A DNA stretch of 64,000 bases from Ottelia alismoides (lineage: Eukaryota; Streptophyta; Magnoliopsida; Alismatales; Hydrocharitaceae), in assembly GCA_037367405.1 (NCBI GenBank), contig JAZKJV010000090.1:310001-374000 (forward strand), read 5' to 3'. Positions 45,539-57,119 of this stretch are shown here, piece by piece; position 1 is the stretch's first letter, and the number at the start of each line of letters is the position of its first letter. The translations under genes were made by a program, and so were the position numbers. The notes below the pieces were generated by a model. That model worked only from the letters and a program-made list of their open reading frames with translations, made no database searches and was not told where the DNA came from.

Positions 45539-45754
45539 GTGTCAAGAACATGAAGAACGAACAAAGAATGCGAAGAACGCGAAGAACATGAAGAACGCCA
45601 AGAACATATTTTCTCTTAAAATTTCGGCAGAGTTTCCCCTTATATCGGAACATATTTTTGGAAAATTTCGCCAGAGTTTCCCCTTATGTCGGGACATATT
45701 TCTCGGAAAATTTCGGCAGAGATTCCCCTTGTATCGGGACATATTTCAAAATAA
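45539..45754. repeat. Two tandem arrays in the chromovirus LTR
   Basis: 45539-45606: short (GAAGAAC)-like units. 45621-45754: three ~45-bp units starting ATTTCGGCAGAG or ATTTCGCCAGAG at 45621, 45665 and 45710. The frames over them encode only the repeat. Confidence 0.85.
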
Positions 45755-45847
45755 AAACGAAAAGAATTTCCTCTATAAAATCAATCGAGAGGAAAATAAC
45801 AACGAAACTGAAATGCTATACTCAAACAACAAGAAATGAAGAATCGG

Positions 45848-46111
45848 TAGACACCACGCATCTTAGGTGAGTGAACGTGTGACGAATCAAAGGGTCACTG
45901 ACGTGCATAGCCGCCCGCACTTAAGTAGGATATTACACAGATTTCTCCATCAAAATAATTACAAAAGAATAATAGAAAGAATAGAAACATAAACGATGGA
46001 GAATCAGTAAACACCACATGTCTTTGATGAGTGAACGTGTGACGAATCACAGGGACACTGACGTGCATAGCCGCCCGCACCTAAGTAGGGTGTTACACAT
46101 ATTTCTCCTCT
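45848..46111. repeat. 160-bp-spaced duplicated block in the chromovirus LTR
   Basis: About 100 bp around GTGACGAATCA...GCATAGCCGCCCGCAC...TTACACA at 45848-45949 repeats at 46008-46111, roughly 90% alike by eye. Confidence 0.85.
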
Positions 46112-46844
46112 AACTACAACAGGAAAACGAATCGGAAAGAAAGATGAATCAAGAACAAAATTTGGAAAAACAAGAGGATGAATTAAAAGCCTAGCTTACG
46201 AAGAAAACTAAGAGAGGATCATACCTTTCTCCTCCTCGTTCTCCCGACAGCGCTTCGCTAGCGCTCCTCCCTCGCCTCCCACTCCTCCTCCCGACCTCTC
46301 GACCCTAGCCCTTGGGGTGGTGGTAGTGGAAGTCGTAGAGAATGAATGGGTAGGGGGAGTCTATTTATAAACCCCAGAAAACCACTAACCATGGTTAGAA
46401 AATCATGGTTTAGACCATAGCCATGGTTTAGCGGCCCATGGTTTTAACCAAAACGTATCCCAAACTTGGGGCTTAAGTTAGAATATTCTAGAGGATTCTA
46501 GATTCGCTAATGACACTTAATTAACACTAATCGTGATTAACTTTCACAAATCGTGATTTAACTTTCGCGGCTTACGCTTATCTTTTGCTAACTATTGATT
46601 AGTGTTTGCTAATGATCATTAACGGTTTTCAATTCGTCATTAGTTTCTTTAATCATGTTTAATTATTCTTAATGACAGTCATTATGGGTTAATGACATCT
46701 TCGCCTTCCTTGCTTCTCTTTCTTCCGAAAATCATAACAATTCGAAATGAAGTCTGATTCACACGAAACAAATTTCGTTGGTTTTCTTGACGAGTCGGAT
46801 CTTATTATATAGGATCCAAGATATGCCAAGTTCAAGGCTTTACA

Positions 46845-47330
46845 ATTATAACAACCTTAAAGAAAGTCCCGTCCTCCTGACTAGAAATGCATGCATAACA
46901 ACCTTAAAGAGGATTGAAATCATAACAACCTTAAAGAGAATGAACGTCCTTTCATTTATAGTGAACATATACATAATACATAGTGTTATCATTCAAACAA
47001 GTACGGGTATTTGTCTCTCATTTCTGCCTCAGGTTTCCATGTGGCTTCCTCAAACTCTTGGTTCCGCCACAATACTTTAACTAGAGGCACCTCTTTGTTT
47101 CTCAACTTCTTGATATCCCTTTCAATTATTTGCACAGGTATCTCTTGGTATGTCAAGTCTGACTCAACATGTAAATCATCATAACTTATCTTATGTTCTG
47201 GATCCCTAATGTATTTTCTTAGATTTGATACATGAAATACATCATGTATTGCCGAAAGATGTGGAGAAAGCGCAAGTTTATAGGCAACTTTTCCAATCCG
47301 TTGAATAATTTCAAAGGGACCCACGAACCT
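46845..47330 (-). pseudogene. Chromovirus integrase tail and chromodomain
   Basis: Minus strand: VGPFEIIQRIG, LSPHLSAIHDVFHVSNLRKY, then YQEIPVQIIERDIKKLRNK, VPLVKVLWRNQEFEEATWK, EMRDKYPYLF. The order integrase C-terminal domain then chromodomain (the VKVLW..EEATWE type) marks a chromovirus, a class that targets insertion to modified chromatin. The upstream pol is lost. The integrase is interrupted at 47330 by a 2.6-kb insert and resumes for about 50 bp at 49936. Confidence 0.9.
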
Positions 47331-47351
47331 TGTAACGCCCCACCTAGACGA

Positions 47352-47512
47352 GATGCTTCCATCAAATATGAATTCTTGTAGCTCAGGAATCCTGAAAATA
47401 ATCTGTTTTTGGAAACAGTCTAAACATGCGTGGTGATTCTCAAGCCAGTCCATGCCGAGAATAACATCAAAATCCTCCATCTGAATAAGCAGCAAGTAGG
47501 CCTCGAGCATAT
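47352..47512 (-). pseudogene. Gypsy aspartic-protease fragment inside the solo LTR-like insert
   Basis: Minus strand LEAYLLLIQMEDFDVILGMDW then HHACLDCFQKQIIF, the C-terminal half of a chromovirus protease (VILGMDWL motif). It sits antisense to the inferred LTR promoter and has no neighbouring pol sequence. Confidence 0.75.
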
Positions 47513-49575
47513 AACCTCCATATACTAACCAAGATACTTTCTATATATTTTATTTTATATGTTCCATATACTTTCTATAGTACTGCATACGATGGGACTT
47601 CCCTAGTTGGTTATGCCAATTACGTATTTATTTTTGTCTACAACCATTGGCAGAATCATCCGTTTTATATGACATGTCTATAATATATATGTTGGATTTC
47701 TCATTTGCATCTCATAATTATCAAGCTATCGGAACTCTTGCATGTACTTGTAATAGTGGATATATCCAGGTTCCTTGCGACTTGGTACTATAATTATGAT
47801 ATCTCTTGTATGGGCGATATGAATCAAGGTGCAGAAGTCTTCGTAATAACAGTTGGGTCGAGGTCTATGAACAGACCCTTTATGTCAAGTACAATGTTGA
47901 TGCTTGTGACATGGTTTAGAATCAAATATGTTGTGTAGTATGTAGGTAAAAAGATAAATACCACAAGGTGGGTGCACACCCTTGTGGTCCGGTTGAGCCG
48001 ACAGTGAGTCACCCCCACTCGAGGGGCATCAAAGAGTGGGGTGGTGGTAGGTACTCTGGGGGAATTGAGGTGGATGCACGCGTGCATCGCACATACGGAT
48101 CCGTTTTGTTGCACTTTTTAAGGAGCGAGCGAGACTCCTCCGGCAGACTCGATTGACAGGGTTGAGACTCATTGAGCATATATGCCTGTCTCGAGTGTCA
48201 GAGTACTACCAACTAGACTAGCTGAAGGATCGCGTTTGCACACAGGTTTTGGGTTGCACTTTAAATGAAGTGTTGCAGACTTCATTTCTAGTGTAATCTT
48301 TCTCCTTTGACGGGCGAGTCCGGGATAAGTAAATGAAAATATGAATATAGATATGTCAAAGAATTGGTTTGATTGGGTACGTATTAAAGGCCTAGAATAT
48401 AAGTGATTGTATAATGTTTGTGATATTGGAGAATGGCTTGATGGGGGAATACCTATCCGATTTTGATCTGTCCCCATATCGTCTTTTGTTGTTGGTAAAC
48501 ATGAAGCTCTTGTGCCATCGAATCGCCTCTTCATGTTTCGTTCTAACCATATTTTGCTACTGCTCATCGTCATTAAGTGGACAGTCCAGAACGTTAAAGG
48601 GATAATCTAGATGCTTTGTTTCATAATTCTTTTGGTCATGATTGGGTTTTATGCAATATCGTTTATGAGATATAAATCTTACGACATGGATGATATGCAT
48701 GTGCTGGGATATGACTTAGTTATGGAGTAATGCAAGATAGCAACTCAAGATTGATAGCATCTATGTACTTTTGGAGTTTACTAATGTTGTTAACATACGA
48801 AGTATAAGGTACAATAATATTGAATAATATCAATAGTATTGCACTCTGAATTATGATATTACATAATAAAGTTTTGACTTTCTATCATGGGTGATATATT
48901 TTCCATAATCCTTGTTCATTGAATAGTGAAAAGTTTAGTGTCAAGATAGATAAAAGTATGTACTTTACTATTCTGTAATTATAGAATATTGAGAGGGAAG
49001 AATGTATCAATCTATATCCTGTGAAATGTTTAATTCCTTCCGCAAAGATGAACTTAATCTTAACCTCGAGCTATTATGGACGAAGACGTGAAATCTTCTT
49101 TGACATAGTCACAATAACATATCTAGGCAGTTTTTTTTAGCATCGATATCCACGTGGTTTTGATAATTATAGTACAAATTTGTTATACCCCATACCTATA
49201 TTAGTTATAATGTGATTATCTTTTTCAAAAAAAAATCAAGTGCCTTTATTATTAAATATATTTTTATTATTAGGCCATCCGTTGGTGCTCTCTTCCTAAA
49301 TAAACGTTTAAACTTTTTTTTCTATGTATAATACAAAATGCTTGATGTCCTATTTATGGTGATTTAACTTTTTTTTGTAATACCCATAAGAATGTCTCGC
49401 AAGCTTTCCAACGAGCCCAAAAACGCGAAATTCCGAGTCCGGATGTGGGAGATATGTCTGTTTTAGTGAAGAGGGGTCATGGTTTTTGAGGGAATTAATG
49501 GTTACGGGTTTTGAATAATTAATTTCGGATTAGGGTTGTTTTGGGGTTTCTAAAACTAGGATTTTAATCCCCAAC

Positions 49576-49583
49576 TATATAAA
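49576..49583 (+). promoter_or_regulatory. TATA box of the solo LTR-like insert
   Basis: TATATAAA, followed 25-60 bp later by a pyrimidine-rich stretch typical of a plant start site. Confidence 0.6.
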
Positions 49584-49935
49584 GACCCCCACCCTTCATC
49601 TCCCCTCATTCCTACTCTTTTTCCAAACCCTAATCCACCCTTTCTTCCTCCCCAAGTCATTCTCTTATCCCTTGTTCCATCTCCTTCTCTAGAGAGCCAA
49701 AAGGATAATGGTGCAAGCTCCGTAGCTTCGAGACAAGAAGAAGACGAGGAAGGCCGTCGCAAGGGAAAGGAAGCCCTCTCATCGGATTCATGATCGGTCG
49801 ATCGAGCACGTAGATCGAAGACGTGCACGAGTATAGGTAACGGATCCTCGACCTTCTCCATTTTACCTTCGAATGTTGTTGGGTAATATTGTGAATGGGT
49901 GTTGAGATGCGCCCCCGTCTAGGTGGGGCGTTACA

Positions 49936-50249
49936 AACCTGGGTGCTAACTTCCCGCGCAAACCAAACCTCTGAACACCCTTTGAAATTATTCAACGTAT
50001 TGGAAAAGTATTTCTTGGTATGTCAAGTCTGGCTCAACATGTAAATCATCATAACTTATCTTATGCTCTGTATCCCTAATGTACTTTCTCAGATTTGATA
50101 CATGAAATACATCATGTATTGCTGAAAGATGTGGAGAAAGTGCAAGTCTATAGTCAATTTTACCAATCCGTTGAATAATTTCAAAGGGATCCACGAACCT
50201 AGTGCTAACTTCCTGCGCAAGCCAAGCCTCTGAACACCCTTCGTAAATG
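49936..50249 (-). pseudogene. Rearranged chromovirus integrase pieces
   Basis: Three parts. 49936-49984 continues the interrupted integrase (minus strand CSEVWFAREVST). About 49982-50008 is a reversed copy of 47288-47318. 50009-50246 is a second, diverged copy of the integrase tail (minus strand DPFEIIQRIGKIDYRLALSPHLS) followed directly by CSEAWLAQEVST, so it lacks the solo-LTR insert. Both copies break at the same GAACACCCTT string. Confidence 0.8.
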
Positions 50250-50277
50250 ATACTATGGTAAATTCACTTATCCACTT
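50250..50277 (+). repeat. Right 28-bp direct repeat around the chromovirus block
   Basis: Partner of 44038-44065, with about 6.2 kb between them. Confidence 0.85.
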
Positions 50278-50658
50278 TGCACTTTTTTTTCATGAGATTC
50301 GATTTATACAAGAAATATATTCCCCACTTTAAGTACGTGACATTCACAGATAAGGAAGATTCTGTTTTTGGCTGGTGGCTAAATGAGATGATCTTTATTA
50401 CTTATTTAGACCAAGATTACACAAGATATCCCATAAGTTTAAGCCAAGAAAAGAAGATATACCAGTTAACATATTTGGGAAAAACTGATTAGTTGACACT
50501 GAACTATATAGCACTCCACTAATTCCAGATCATGCGAAAAATCTCACCTCAAAATTGGGAATTTTCCAAAATATATTCAAACCTAAATATGATCCCTTAA
50601 TCTGCACGGATTCCATGAACTCGCGCTGTCCATCTTTGTATATATTATATATGGTTTT
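50278..50658. other. Unassigned sequence
   Basis: AT-rich. A plus-strand frame to 50492 includes FDLYKKYIPHFKYVTFTDKE; I do not recognise it and it has no clear promoter. Could be flanking single-copy DNA that continues 43589-44065 across the inserted block. Confidence 0.35.
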
Positions 50659-50869
50659 TATCAGTTGTGCCTCTCCGAAATATTACAATATCAGTTATGT
50701 CCCACCCTTTTCGAGAATATCGGTTGTGCCTCCGACTTCTTGCCATTCTATCACTTGTATCCCTCAGGTTAGTTGCCATCTATCTCCAATGCAATCGGAG
50801 TTAACTTTGAGGACAAAACAAGAATTACTTATAAAAATTGGAGTGAAATGCCCAACCCCTTCTTCCTCC

Positions 50870-51360
50870 TCCTCCTCCACCATCCTCTTCCCCCCTTCTC
50901 TTCCTCCTCCCAGCCTCATGCTCCTCCACCGGCTCCACCTGACTGCCTCCAACCCCCCCCCCCCTTCTACTTGCCTCCCCGCCTCCTCCCCCACCTTCGG
51001 CCCCTTCTCCATCCCCAGCCAGACATCCCCCCGCCATCCCCAGCCCGACCTCCGCCCCCACCTACGGCCCCTCCTCCATCCCCAGCCTGACCTCCCATTG
51101 CCGTCCCGTGCTACCCCACCTTCGGCCCCTCATCCACCCCTTCTCCCAACCCCACCCCCTCATCTCCATCCCCGCACCTCCCCTCCGCCCCAAGCTCCTC
51201 CATCCGCACCTCTCCTTGCCTGCATCTCCCTCTTCGCCGCAAGCACCTCCCCTCCGCCCACACACCTCCCTCTCCTTCCCTGTCTCCCCCCGCCGCTCCC
51301 GCTCCTCCTCCTCTGCTGTGAAAACCACCCCCCGTACATTCCCTTTGCACCCGTACCTCC
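50870..51360. repeat. C/T-rich low-complexity tract
   Basis: Nearly all pyrimidine on the plus strand, including 12 C in a row at 50953-50964. The long proline/serine frame over it (50555-51421) and the glycine-rich minus-strand frames follow from composition and are not called genes. Confidence 0.8.
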
Positions 51361-52121
51361 CGCTGCTTCTGAAATCCACAATCAGGCTAGGACTTCCAAA
51401 TTCATGGCCCTTCAATTCTAATCAATATGTCAGCAGACCATCGAAACGAGCCAATCAGATTACTTTCTGGCACCAGCACGCACCCACTACATTAATATGT
51501 CAACGTATTTGATTGTATAATTAAATGGGGCTTCCAGGGATAAATACGAAAGATAGAAGAAAATCAAATTAAAAAGTAGGTTGATCACCATCATCACCAA
51601 CCAACTCCTCAATTGCACAATCACTACAATGCATACTGCACGTGAAGGTTTCATAGAAATCCAACGAATTCGTCCAATTTCTCAACTCAACAAGCCAATT
51701 GCAGGTGCGGAACTCCCATTAATCTCTAAATCAATCCAGTGATGCACATTTTTCTGCTCGTTCTCTGCCCCCAGCTCTTCCCCACACTGTATCGTGCCTC
51801 GCCTCCTCCTCCTCCTCCTCATCTACCACGTTGGGAGCAGAGGAGGGTGAAGAAGGCACTGACAGAGGAGGAGCAGGGGGCGGAGGAGGAAGGGGAGGGG
51901 AGAAGGAGACTGCATGTTGAAACAGGAGAACTTTCAGCATTTGTTTAGTTAGGATAATTTTTGGATTAATTGATTCATAAAACTCACAGTAAAATTCACC
52001 ATTTAATCCGCAATGAGCGATATATCCGTGAAAATGTAAAAACTTTAGCGATTTAATAGATGCATGAATGTGTAATTAAGAAAGAGAAATTATGAAGAGA
52101 ATGGAAGAACAAATGGAGGAA

Positions 52122-52152
<31 letters not shown>
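52122..52152. repeat. (GAT)n microsatellite
   Basis: About ten tandem GAT units. Confidence 0.95.
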
Positions 52153-52154
<2 letters not shown>

Positions 52155-52345
52155 ATCTGGACAATTATGTCCCTCTTAAATAAACTATGATTTGAAAAAA
52201 ATCATAGTTAAATTCAACTCGTTGACGGTTAAAGTAACATGAAAGTACAAGTGATAAAATGATAAGAAGTCGAAGCTACGACTGATATTCTAAAAAAGAA
52301 AGATCATAACTAATATTGCAATATATCGGAAGGGCAGAACTGATA

Positions 52346-54820
52346 TTCCCGAAAAATTCCCGAAAAAAGAAGGCATAAAAGCCCTACTTTATAATCTGCA
52401 TGATTCAGATGCCTGTGCTGATGGGGATGGATACCTTTCTGCAAGTCCAATATGTGCACTTGCTCGAAGACATGATCTGATGACACGATCAGAGGAAAGT
52501 GCCATAGATTTCATCGATATATGAAATATATATATAGATTTTTATGGGAAAATGTGGCAGTGGAAGTGAGAAGCAGTGAATGACAGATGGTTTGATGTGC
52601 ATAAGACAGCAGGTCTACAGTGTTTCACTCCCACTTGAATTGTACTGGATTCAGAATCATATCAGATATCTTCGTTAATTCCAAGGAATTAAAACCAATT
52701 TATTCATTTTAAAGGAATTGTTAAGATAATTTATATTCACTTCCATTTATCGAAGAAAATCAGTCATGACATTGGTACTGCTGTTGATATTCTTTATTGA
52801 AAATTTATTATTTTTATTTCGAACTCAACTTATCAGTAACAGAGTTAGCAAGTAATCGTTGTTATATAATCTGTGATAACATTGTTTCTACTGATGTAAC
52901 ACGACTTCTGCTGGCATACATTATTGTTACTGATGTAACACGAATTCCGTTGGTGTCAGCCAAATCATAGGAAGAAAGATGGGGATGATGAGAGGGTACA
53001 AGATGTCGAGCATGCAACCACAAGCAGCAAGGAAAAAGGAGGAGGGGCATCTGCATCATCGACAGTATGAAGAGGAAACGTTAGGGCAGGTTTAGAGGAA
53101 AAAGATTCAAACCCTATCAGACGATCAGAAAGAGCCACGACCAGGAAGAGAACATGTAAATCAAAAGGAAACGTGAATCTTTGAGGGTTATTTCTCGAGA
53201 CCACATGGTTGGAATCACGCGGAACTTGTTTGTACTCATTGGGTACTTGTTAGTGATGTATTTATCGGTATTTTAACATGTTATATGACTTAAAAATAGT
53301 ATCAAAAAAATCATTATGATTTGCTACAATCTTTGATCAAAATCCAAGTTTGTGGGCAATTTCACATCCAAATCTTCGTCTGAACACCATTCTTTCTAAC
53401 AGGTCTTTTCGGTTTGAGCCCAGACCTTATAGACCTCAAAAATACCCCAATTCTAATTAGGAGTGAACAATGACAACATCATATGTCGCTAAATAATTTG
53501 AAATATGAAAGATATAACAAAAACAATGAATCCACGATCGGGAAAATATGACATTTTATTTTTTTGGACCATCAAATTGTCCATGCTTCATAATTTATTG
53601 GAGAAAAGTAACTATAACAAAATTGAACTAAGTCTATGAATAATTTGAATATCTGTTGACATATCTTCCTATGTTAAATAAATAACAATGAATAATATCG
53701 TTGTGAAAACTTTTCTTATTGAAATTAGCAACGAATGTCATATTCATTGTTAAAGGTTCATAACTAACTTACTCATTAAAATGTATATTAACTGTTGCTA
53801 CATTCAACAACAATAAAAAGAAAAAGTCAGCAGATAACCATTGTTATATGATTCGTTGTTAGGAATGTAGCAACAAATAAGACACTCGTTGGAAATTTAA
53901 AGAATGAAGTAACAAATAATATTCTTTGTTATATATTTAACTATGATAAGATCTTAAGTCAAATTAACTAGCGGTGGACCCGAGCGTTGCACGGGTATAA
54001 AATATTATGTGGCAGAAATTTTCCGAAATTTTTAAAGCTAAATCAAAGGAAAAGACACATTTGCAAAATACGACGTGCTAAATTAGTTCTAAACTAATTT
54101 TTTGATACTATCAATCGAATATGATCGTCCTCTTTCTATAGAAGGTATTGCTAAAATATCATAGGATTAAATAAAGAGGAAAAGTTTTCATGAGGTGGGA
54201 AACAAAAACAATAACCTAATACAAGGTTATGAGTGGCATCGAGTAAAGAATTCACTGACAACAGACATCTTTATGGAAAAATATCAAATTATGAACATGT
54301 TACATATACTACCTATAGATTTGATACATAGATAATTATTTAAATCTACTTTGTACGCCAAACTAAGTATTATGATTATTGTTTTCTTATGCAAAGCCTA
54401 ATATGTGGACTCGTTTTATGATTCAATCATTAGAAATTAACAAATATAATTACAAAAAAATAATGGTTGACGAACTGGATTATACTTATGCTCACAACTA
54501 TCAAACCAATCATAGAATATAATGATAAGATTGCACGATATCGCAAGAAATCAAAATGAATTAACTTAATATGGGAAGTGTGTAAATGCCAAGCGTAATA
54601 TTAGCTTATATACATTTTTGTTGTGGAAGTAATACAAATACTCATTGAAAAACGATAAGGCGAGAGCCCCTAAAAAGTGGTCTGACAAATCAGACTCATT
54701 GTCGCTGATGCGACTACCCAAGCCTCTTCGTTCGTCAACAATTAACCCATACAATCAATCAAGGAATGAATAACAAGGATTAAAATTTATTATACCCTAC
54801 TAAGAATGTACAATGGCAAG
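52346..54820. other. Unassigned AT-rich sequence
   Basis: No family assigned. A 39-bp-spaced repeat of CTGATGTAACACGA occurs at 52891 and 52930. A phrase GGACCCGAGCGTTGCACGGG lies near 53975. A short frame, about 52381-52524 (..DGDGYLSASPICALARRHDL.., stop at 52522), looks protein-like but I do not recognise it. Confidence 0.4.
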
Positions 54821-55788
54821 TGATGAATACCCATTCAACACTCTTTATTCTTATATTTTAGCTACAAAAATCTTTGCAAATACATGCATATTCATGTAAA
54901 TACAAATTATTATCAAAAGCATGCATTGTATAAAGTTTAATAATTAGCAGGTTTTTGTGCAAAAATAAAAGAATAAAGAGACAAAAGAAAAGGAGGAAAT
55001 ATTTAGAATAAATATTGAGCAACCTAACCCCAAGGGAGGGCTCAGCATGGGCCTGACCGCATAAAAGACAGAGTAGAGGGAGATAGGAACTCATATGTGT
55101 AAATATACCTATAAATTAAATAAAATAAAAATATTTTCCTCTAAAAAATTATAGAATAAAAGTGGTTTGTATATATTGTATATATTTATAATTATAAAAA
55201 TCAAAACAAAAATAGAAAAAAAATTAAAAAGAAAATAAAAAGAGTCACTTGTGTACATATCCACCATGTACATACAACCACTCCTATATTTATTTCACCC
55301 TATAAATAAATAAATTAAAATTCCAAAACTTTTGTAAATATTCTATTTATTATGGTCTAAATAAATAAAATAAAAAAAACAAAATTAAAAACAAAATTAA
55401 AAGAACAAAATTAAAAACCAAAAAATAACATTGTAAATATACCTTGTACATAGATGTGTATATATATATCTATTTATTTCACCCTTGTATATAGATAATA
55501 GAAATAAAATAAAAATACCTTTTTATTCCTGATTTTATGTTATAAATAAATAAAATATGAAATAAGAATAAAAATGCACAAAAATAACAAATTAAAAAAA
55601 TTAAAAATTAAAAGGGCATATTGTGTAAATACCTATATATAGCATAAAGTGTATATACACTGTTTCTATTTTGAAAATTTAATTAAAAATCACCAAAAAA
55701 TAGAAAAAATTAAAACAAAAATATTTCATGTTTTAAGTTTCCCTTAAATCGGTCATCTTCTATTTTAAAATGAATTTTCAATTATTTT

Positions 55789-55840
55789 CCACGTGGCGCA
55801 CTCCCATTTGTCCACGGGGAATGTTGACCGCCCGGTCAAC
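55789..55840 (+). promoter_or_regulatory. G-box and inverted W-box pair in R LTR U3
   Basis: CCACGTGG at 55789-55796; GTTGACCGCCCGGTCAAC at 55823-55840, identical to the P motif although nearby sequence has diverged. Confidence 0.7.
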
Positions 55841-56041
55841 TCCCCCCTGTGGACCTCTTTCCTCGGGTCGTGACGCCCGACCCGACTTCTCCGATTTTTC
55901 GCGTCACGACCCGACGCCTGAATACCTAAACCCCGGGTCTGTTTCGTTCCTGCCACATCCGACACCCTCGCCGGCAAGCCCGCCTCGGGGTCCGCGCTCT
56001 GAGCAGCCCTACCCGATCAACCCTAGCCGGACCCCTGGGAG

Positions 56042-56048
56042 TATAAAT
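56042..56048 (+). promoter_or_regulatory. TATA box of R LTR
   Basis: TATAAAT about 202 bp after the W-box pair, followed by CCCGAGCTCCGCC. Confidence 0.65.
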
Positions 56049-57119
56049 CCCGAGCTCCGCCACCTATTTTCTCATCTTTGGCTCCTCATTCCATCATCCC
56101 AGGACCTCCACAGCCAACCTCGAGGTGACAGCTCCCGGTTGGCCGTGTCGTAGAGAGGAGAGAGTGACCGGACCACTGATCCGGCGAGCAAGCGCCGCCG
56201 TGCTCCGCCGAAAGCAGGAGCTCGAGCCTCGGGCCTCGACGACCCGCGAGGCGACGACCCAGAGCTCCCTGAGCTCAAGCCCAGTCGACCCATCCACCCA
56301 GGTAGCTCCATTTCCTTCTCTAGCTCATTAATTTCTAGTTTCGCCCAAATCGACCCATTTCCGTTCATCATCGATTCCGGCCACCTTCCCCTTCGCCTCG
56401 ATCATCGGACCGTATCATCACGTTCGCCTATCCTTCACGCACGTTCTCCGCCCCTCCATTCAACCCAGCTCGCACAGGAGCTGGGATCTCGAGTTCCTCC
56501 GCCGTCGCATCGCCGGAGCTCGATCACCTCGCTGCACCGTTCACCGTCACCCATTCTAACGGGGTCGAGGCACTTTGCCCTCGACCCGCGAGTCTGCTGG
56601 TGCACTTTGTAGGGACATCCGAGCCCATCTGAGGGCTTGGACCATTTGGAGCAGCAGCTTGAGCTCTGCCGGCTCCGCCTGAGCTCCTCGGAGCTCCGTC
56701 GAGCCATCGGAGGACCCCATTAGACGCGGGAGCCCGAGGCGATTCTTCCCCGATCTTCAGCTGCTCGCGAGGAGGTCTCCAACGCCAGCACGAGTCCGGC
56801 AAACATCGTCGGAGCCCAGTTCTTCGAGAGACCTCCCTGACCGTTCGATCCTCTTCCAGCTCCAGTTTGCATCTTAATCGTCCACGCCAGGAGCATCCCC
56901 GACCATTCGATCCTTGGAGGAGCGATCCTGATCGTCGGATCAGCGAGGCTTAGCCACAACGCCTCAAAGCCGTCCGATCCACCATGTGGTGAGATACCAG
57001 CCGTCGATCCGCACCGAGGGTTCCTTGTTGAGGCGCGCCCCTTTTCCAGCCGTCCGATCTCCACGTGTCGCGCATCCAGCCCTCGAATTAATAAAGGGTA
57101 AATTTCACTTTAGGCCCTT

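Larger units (their letters stand above)
44071..46844 (-). repeat. 3' LTR of a truncated chromovirus-type gypsy element
   Basis: Plus strand TGTCACGACCCTG to GGCTTTACA. Just outside, near 46845-46890, the minus strand shows the chromovirus pre-LTR string AGGAGGACGGGAC..TTTAAGG. It carries tandem repeats (see 45539-45754 and 45848-46111). No second LTR is present, so the 5' part was lost. Confidence 0.8.
47331..49935 (+). mobile_element. Solo LTR-like insertion (2,605 bp) with 5-bp TSD
   Basis: It starts TGTAACGCCCCACCTAGACG and ends with its exact inverse complement, and is flanked by AACCT on both sides (47326-47330, 49936-49940) within integrase sequence. A TATA box (49576-49583) about 350 bp from the right end and TG..CA termini with a 5-bp TSD fit a plus-strand solo LTR of a chromovirus-like element. 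A TIR DNA transposon is the alternative. Its left end holds an antisense protease fragment (47352-47512). The rest has no convincing gene. Confidence 0.75.
50659..52345. mobile_element. DNA transposon-like element with ~100-bp inverted arms
   Basis: 50659-50762 and 52243-52345 are diverged inverted copies (shared strings TATCAGTT.TGCC, CAATAT.AGTTATG, CGACTTCTT, TATCACTTGTA). Within each arm a ~33-bp phrase, TATCAGTTGTGCCTCCGA-like, is repeated about four times. Exact ends and a TSD could not be fixed. The interior has a pyrimidine-rich, proline-coding tract (50870-51360), a second GC-rich stretch (51770-51910) and a (GAT)n run. No transposase. A Mutator-like or MITE-derived element is possible. 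Confidence 0.6.

Noticed and set aside
50555..51421. 288-codon proline-rich open frame
   Set aside because: The frame follows from pyrimidine-rich composition; all three frames are long there and there is no domain or conserved start.
53968..54000. GGACCCGAGCGTTGCACGGG phrase as a transposon end
   Set aside because: Similar phrases occur in plant repeats, but no partner end or TSD could be found here.
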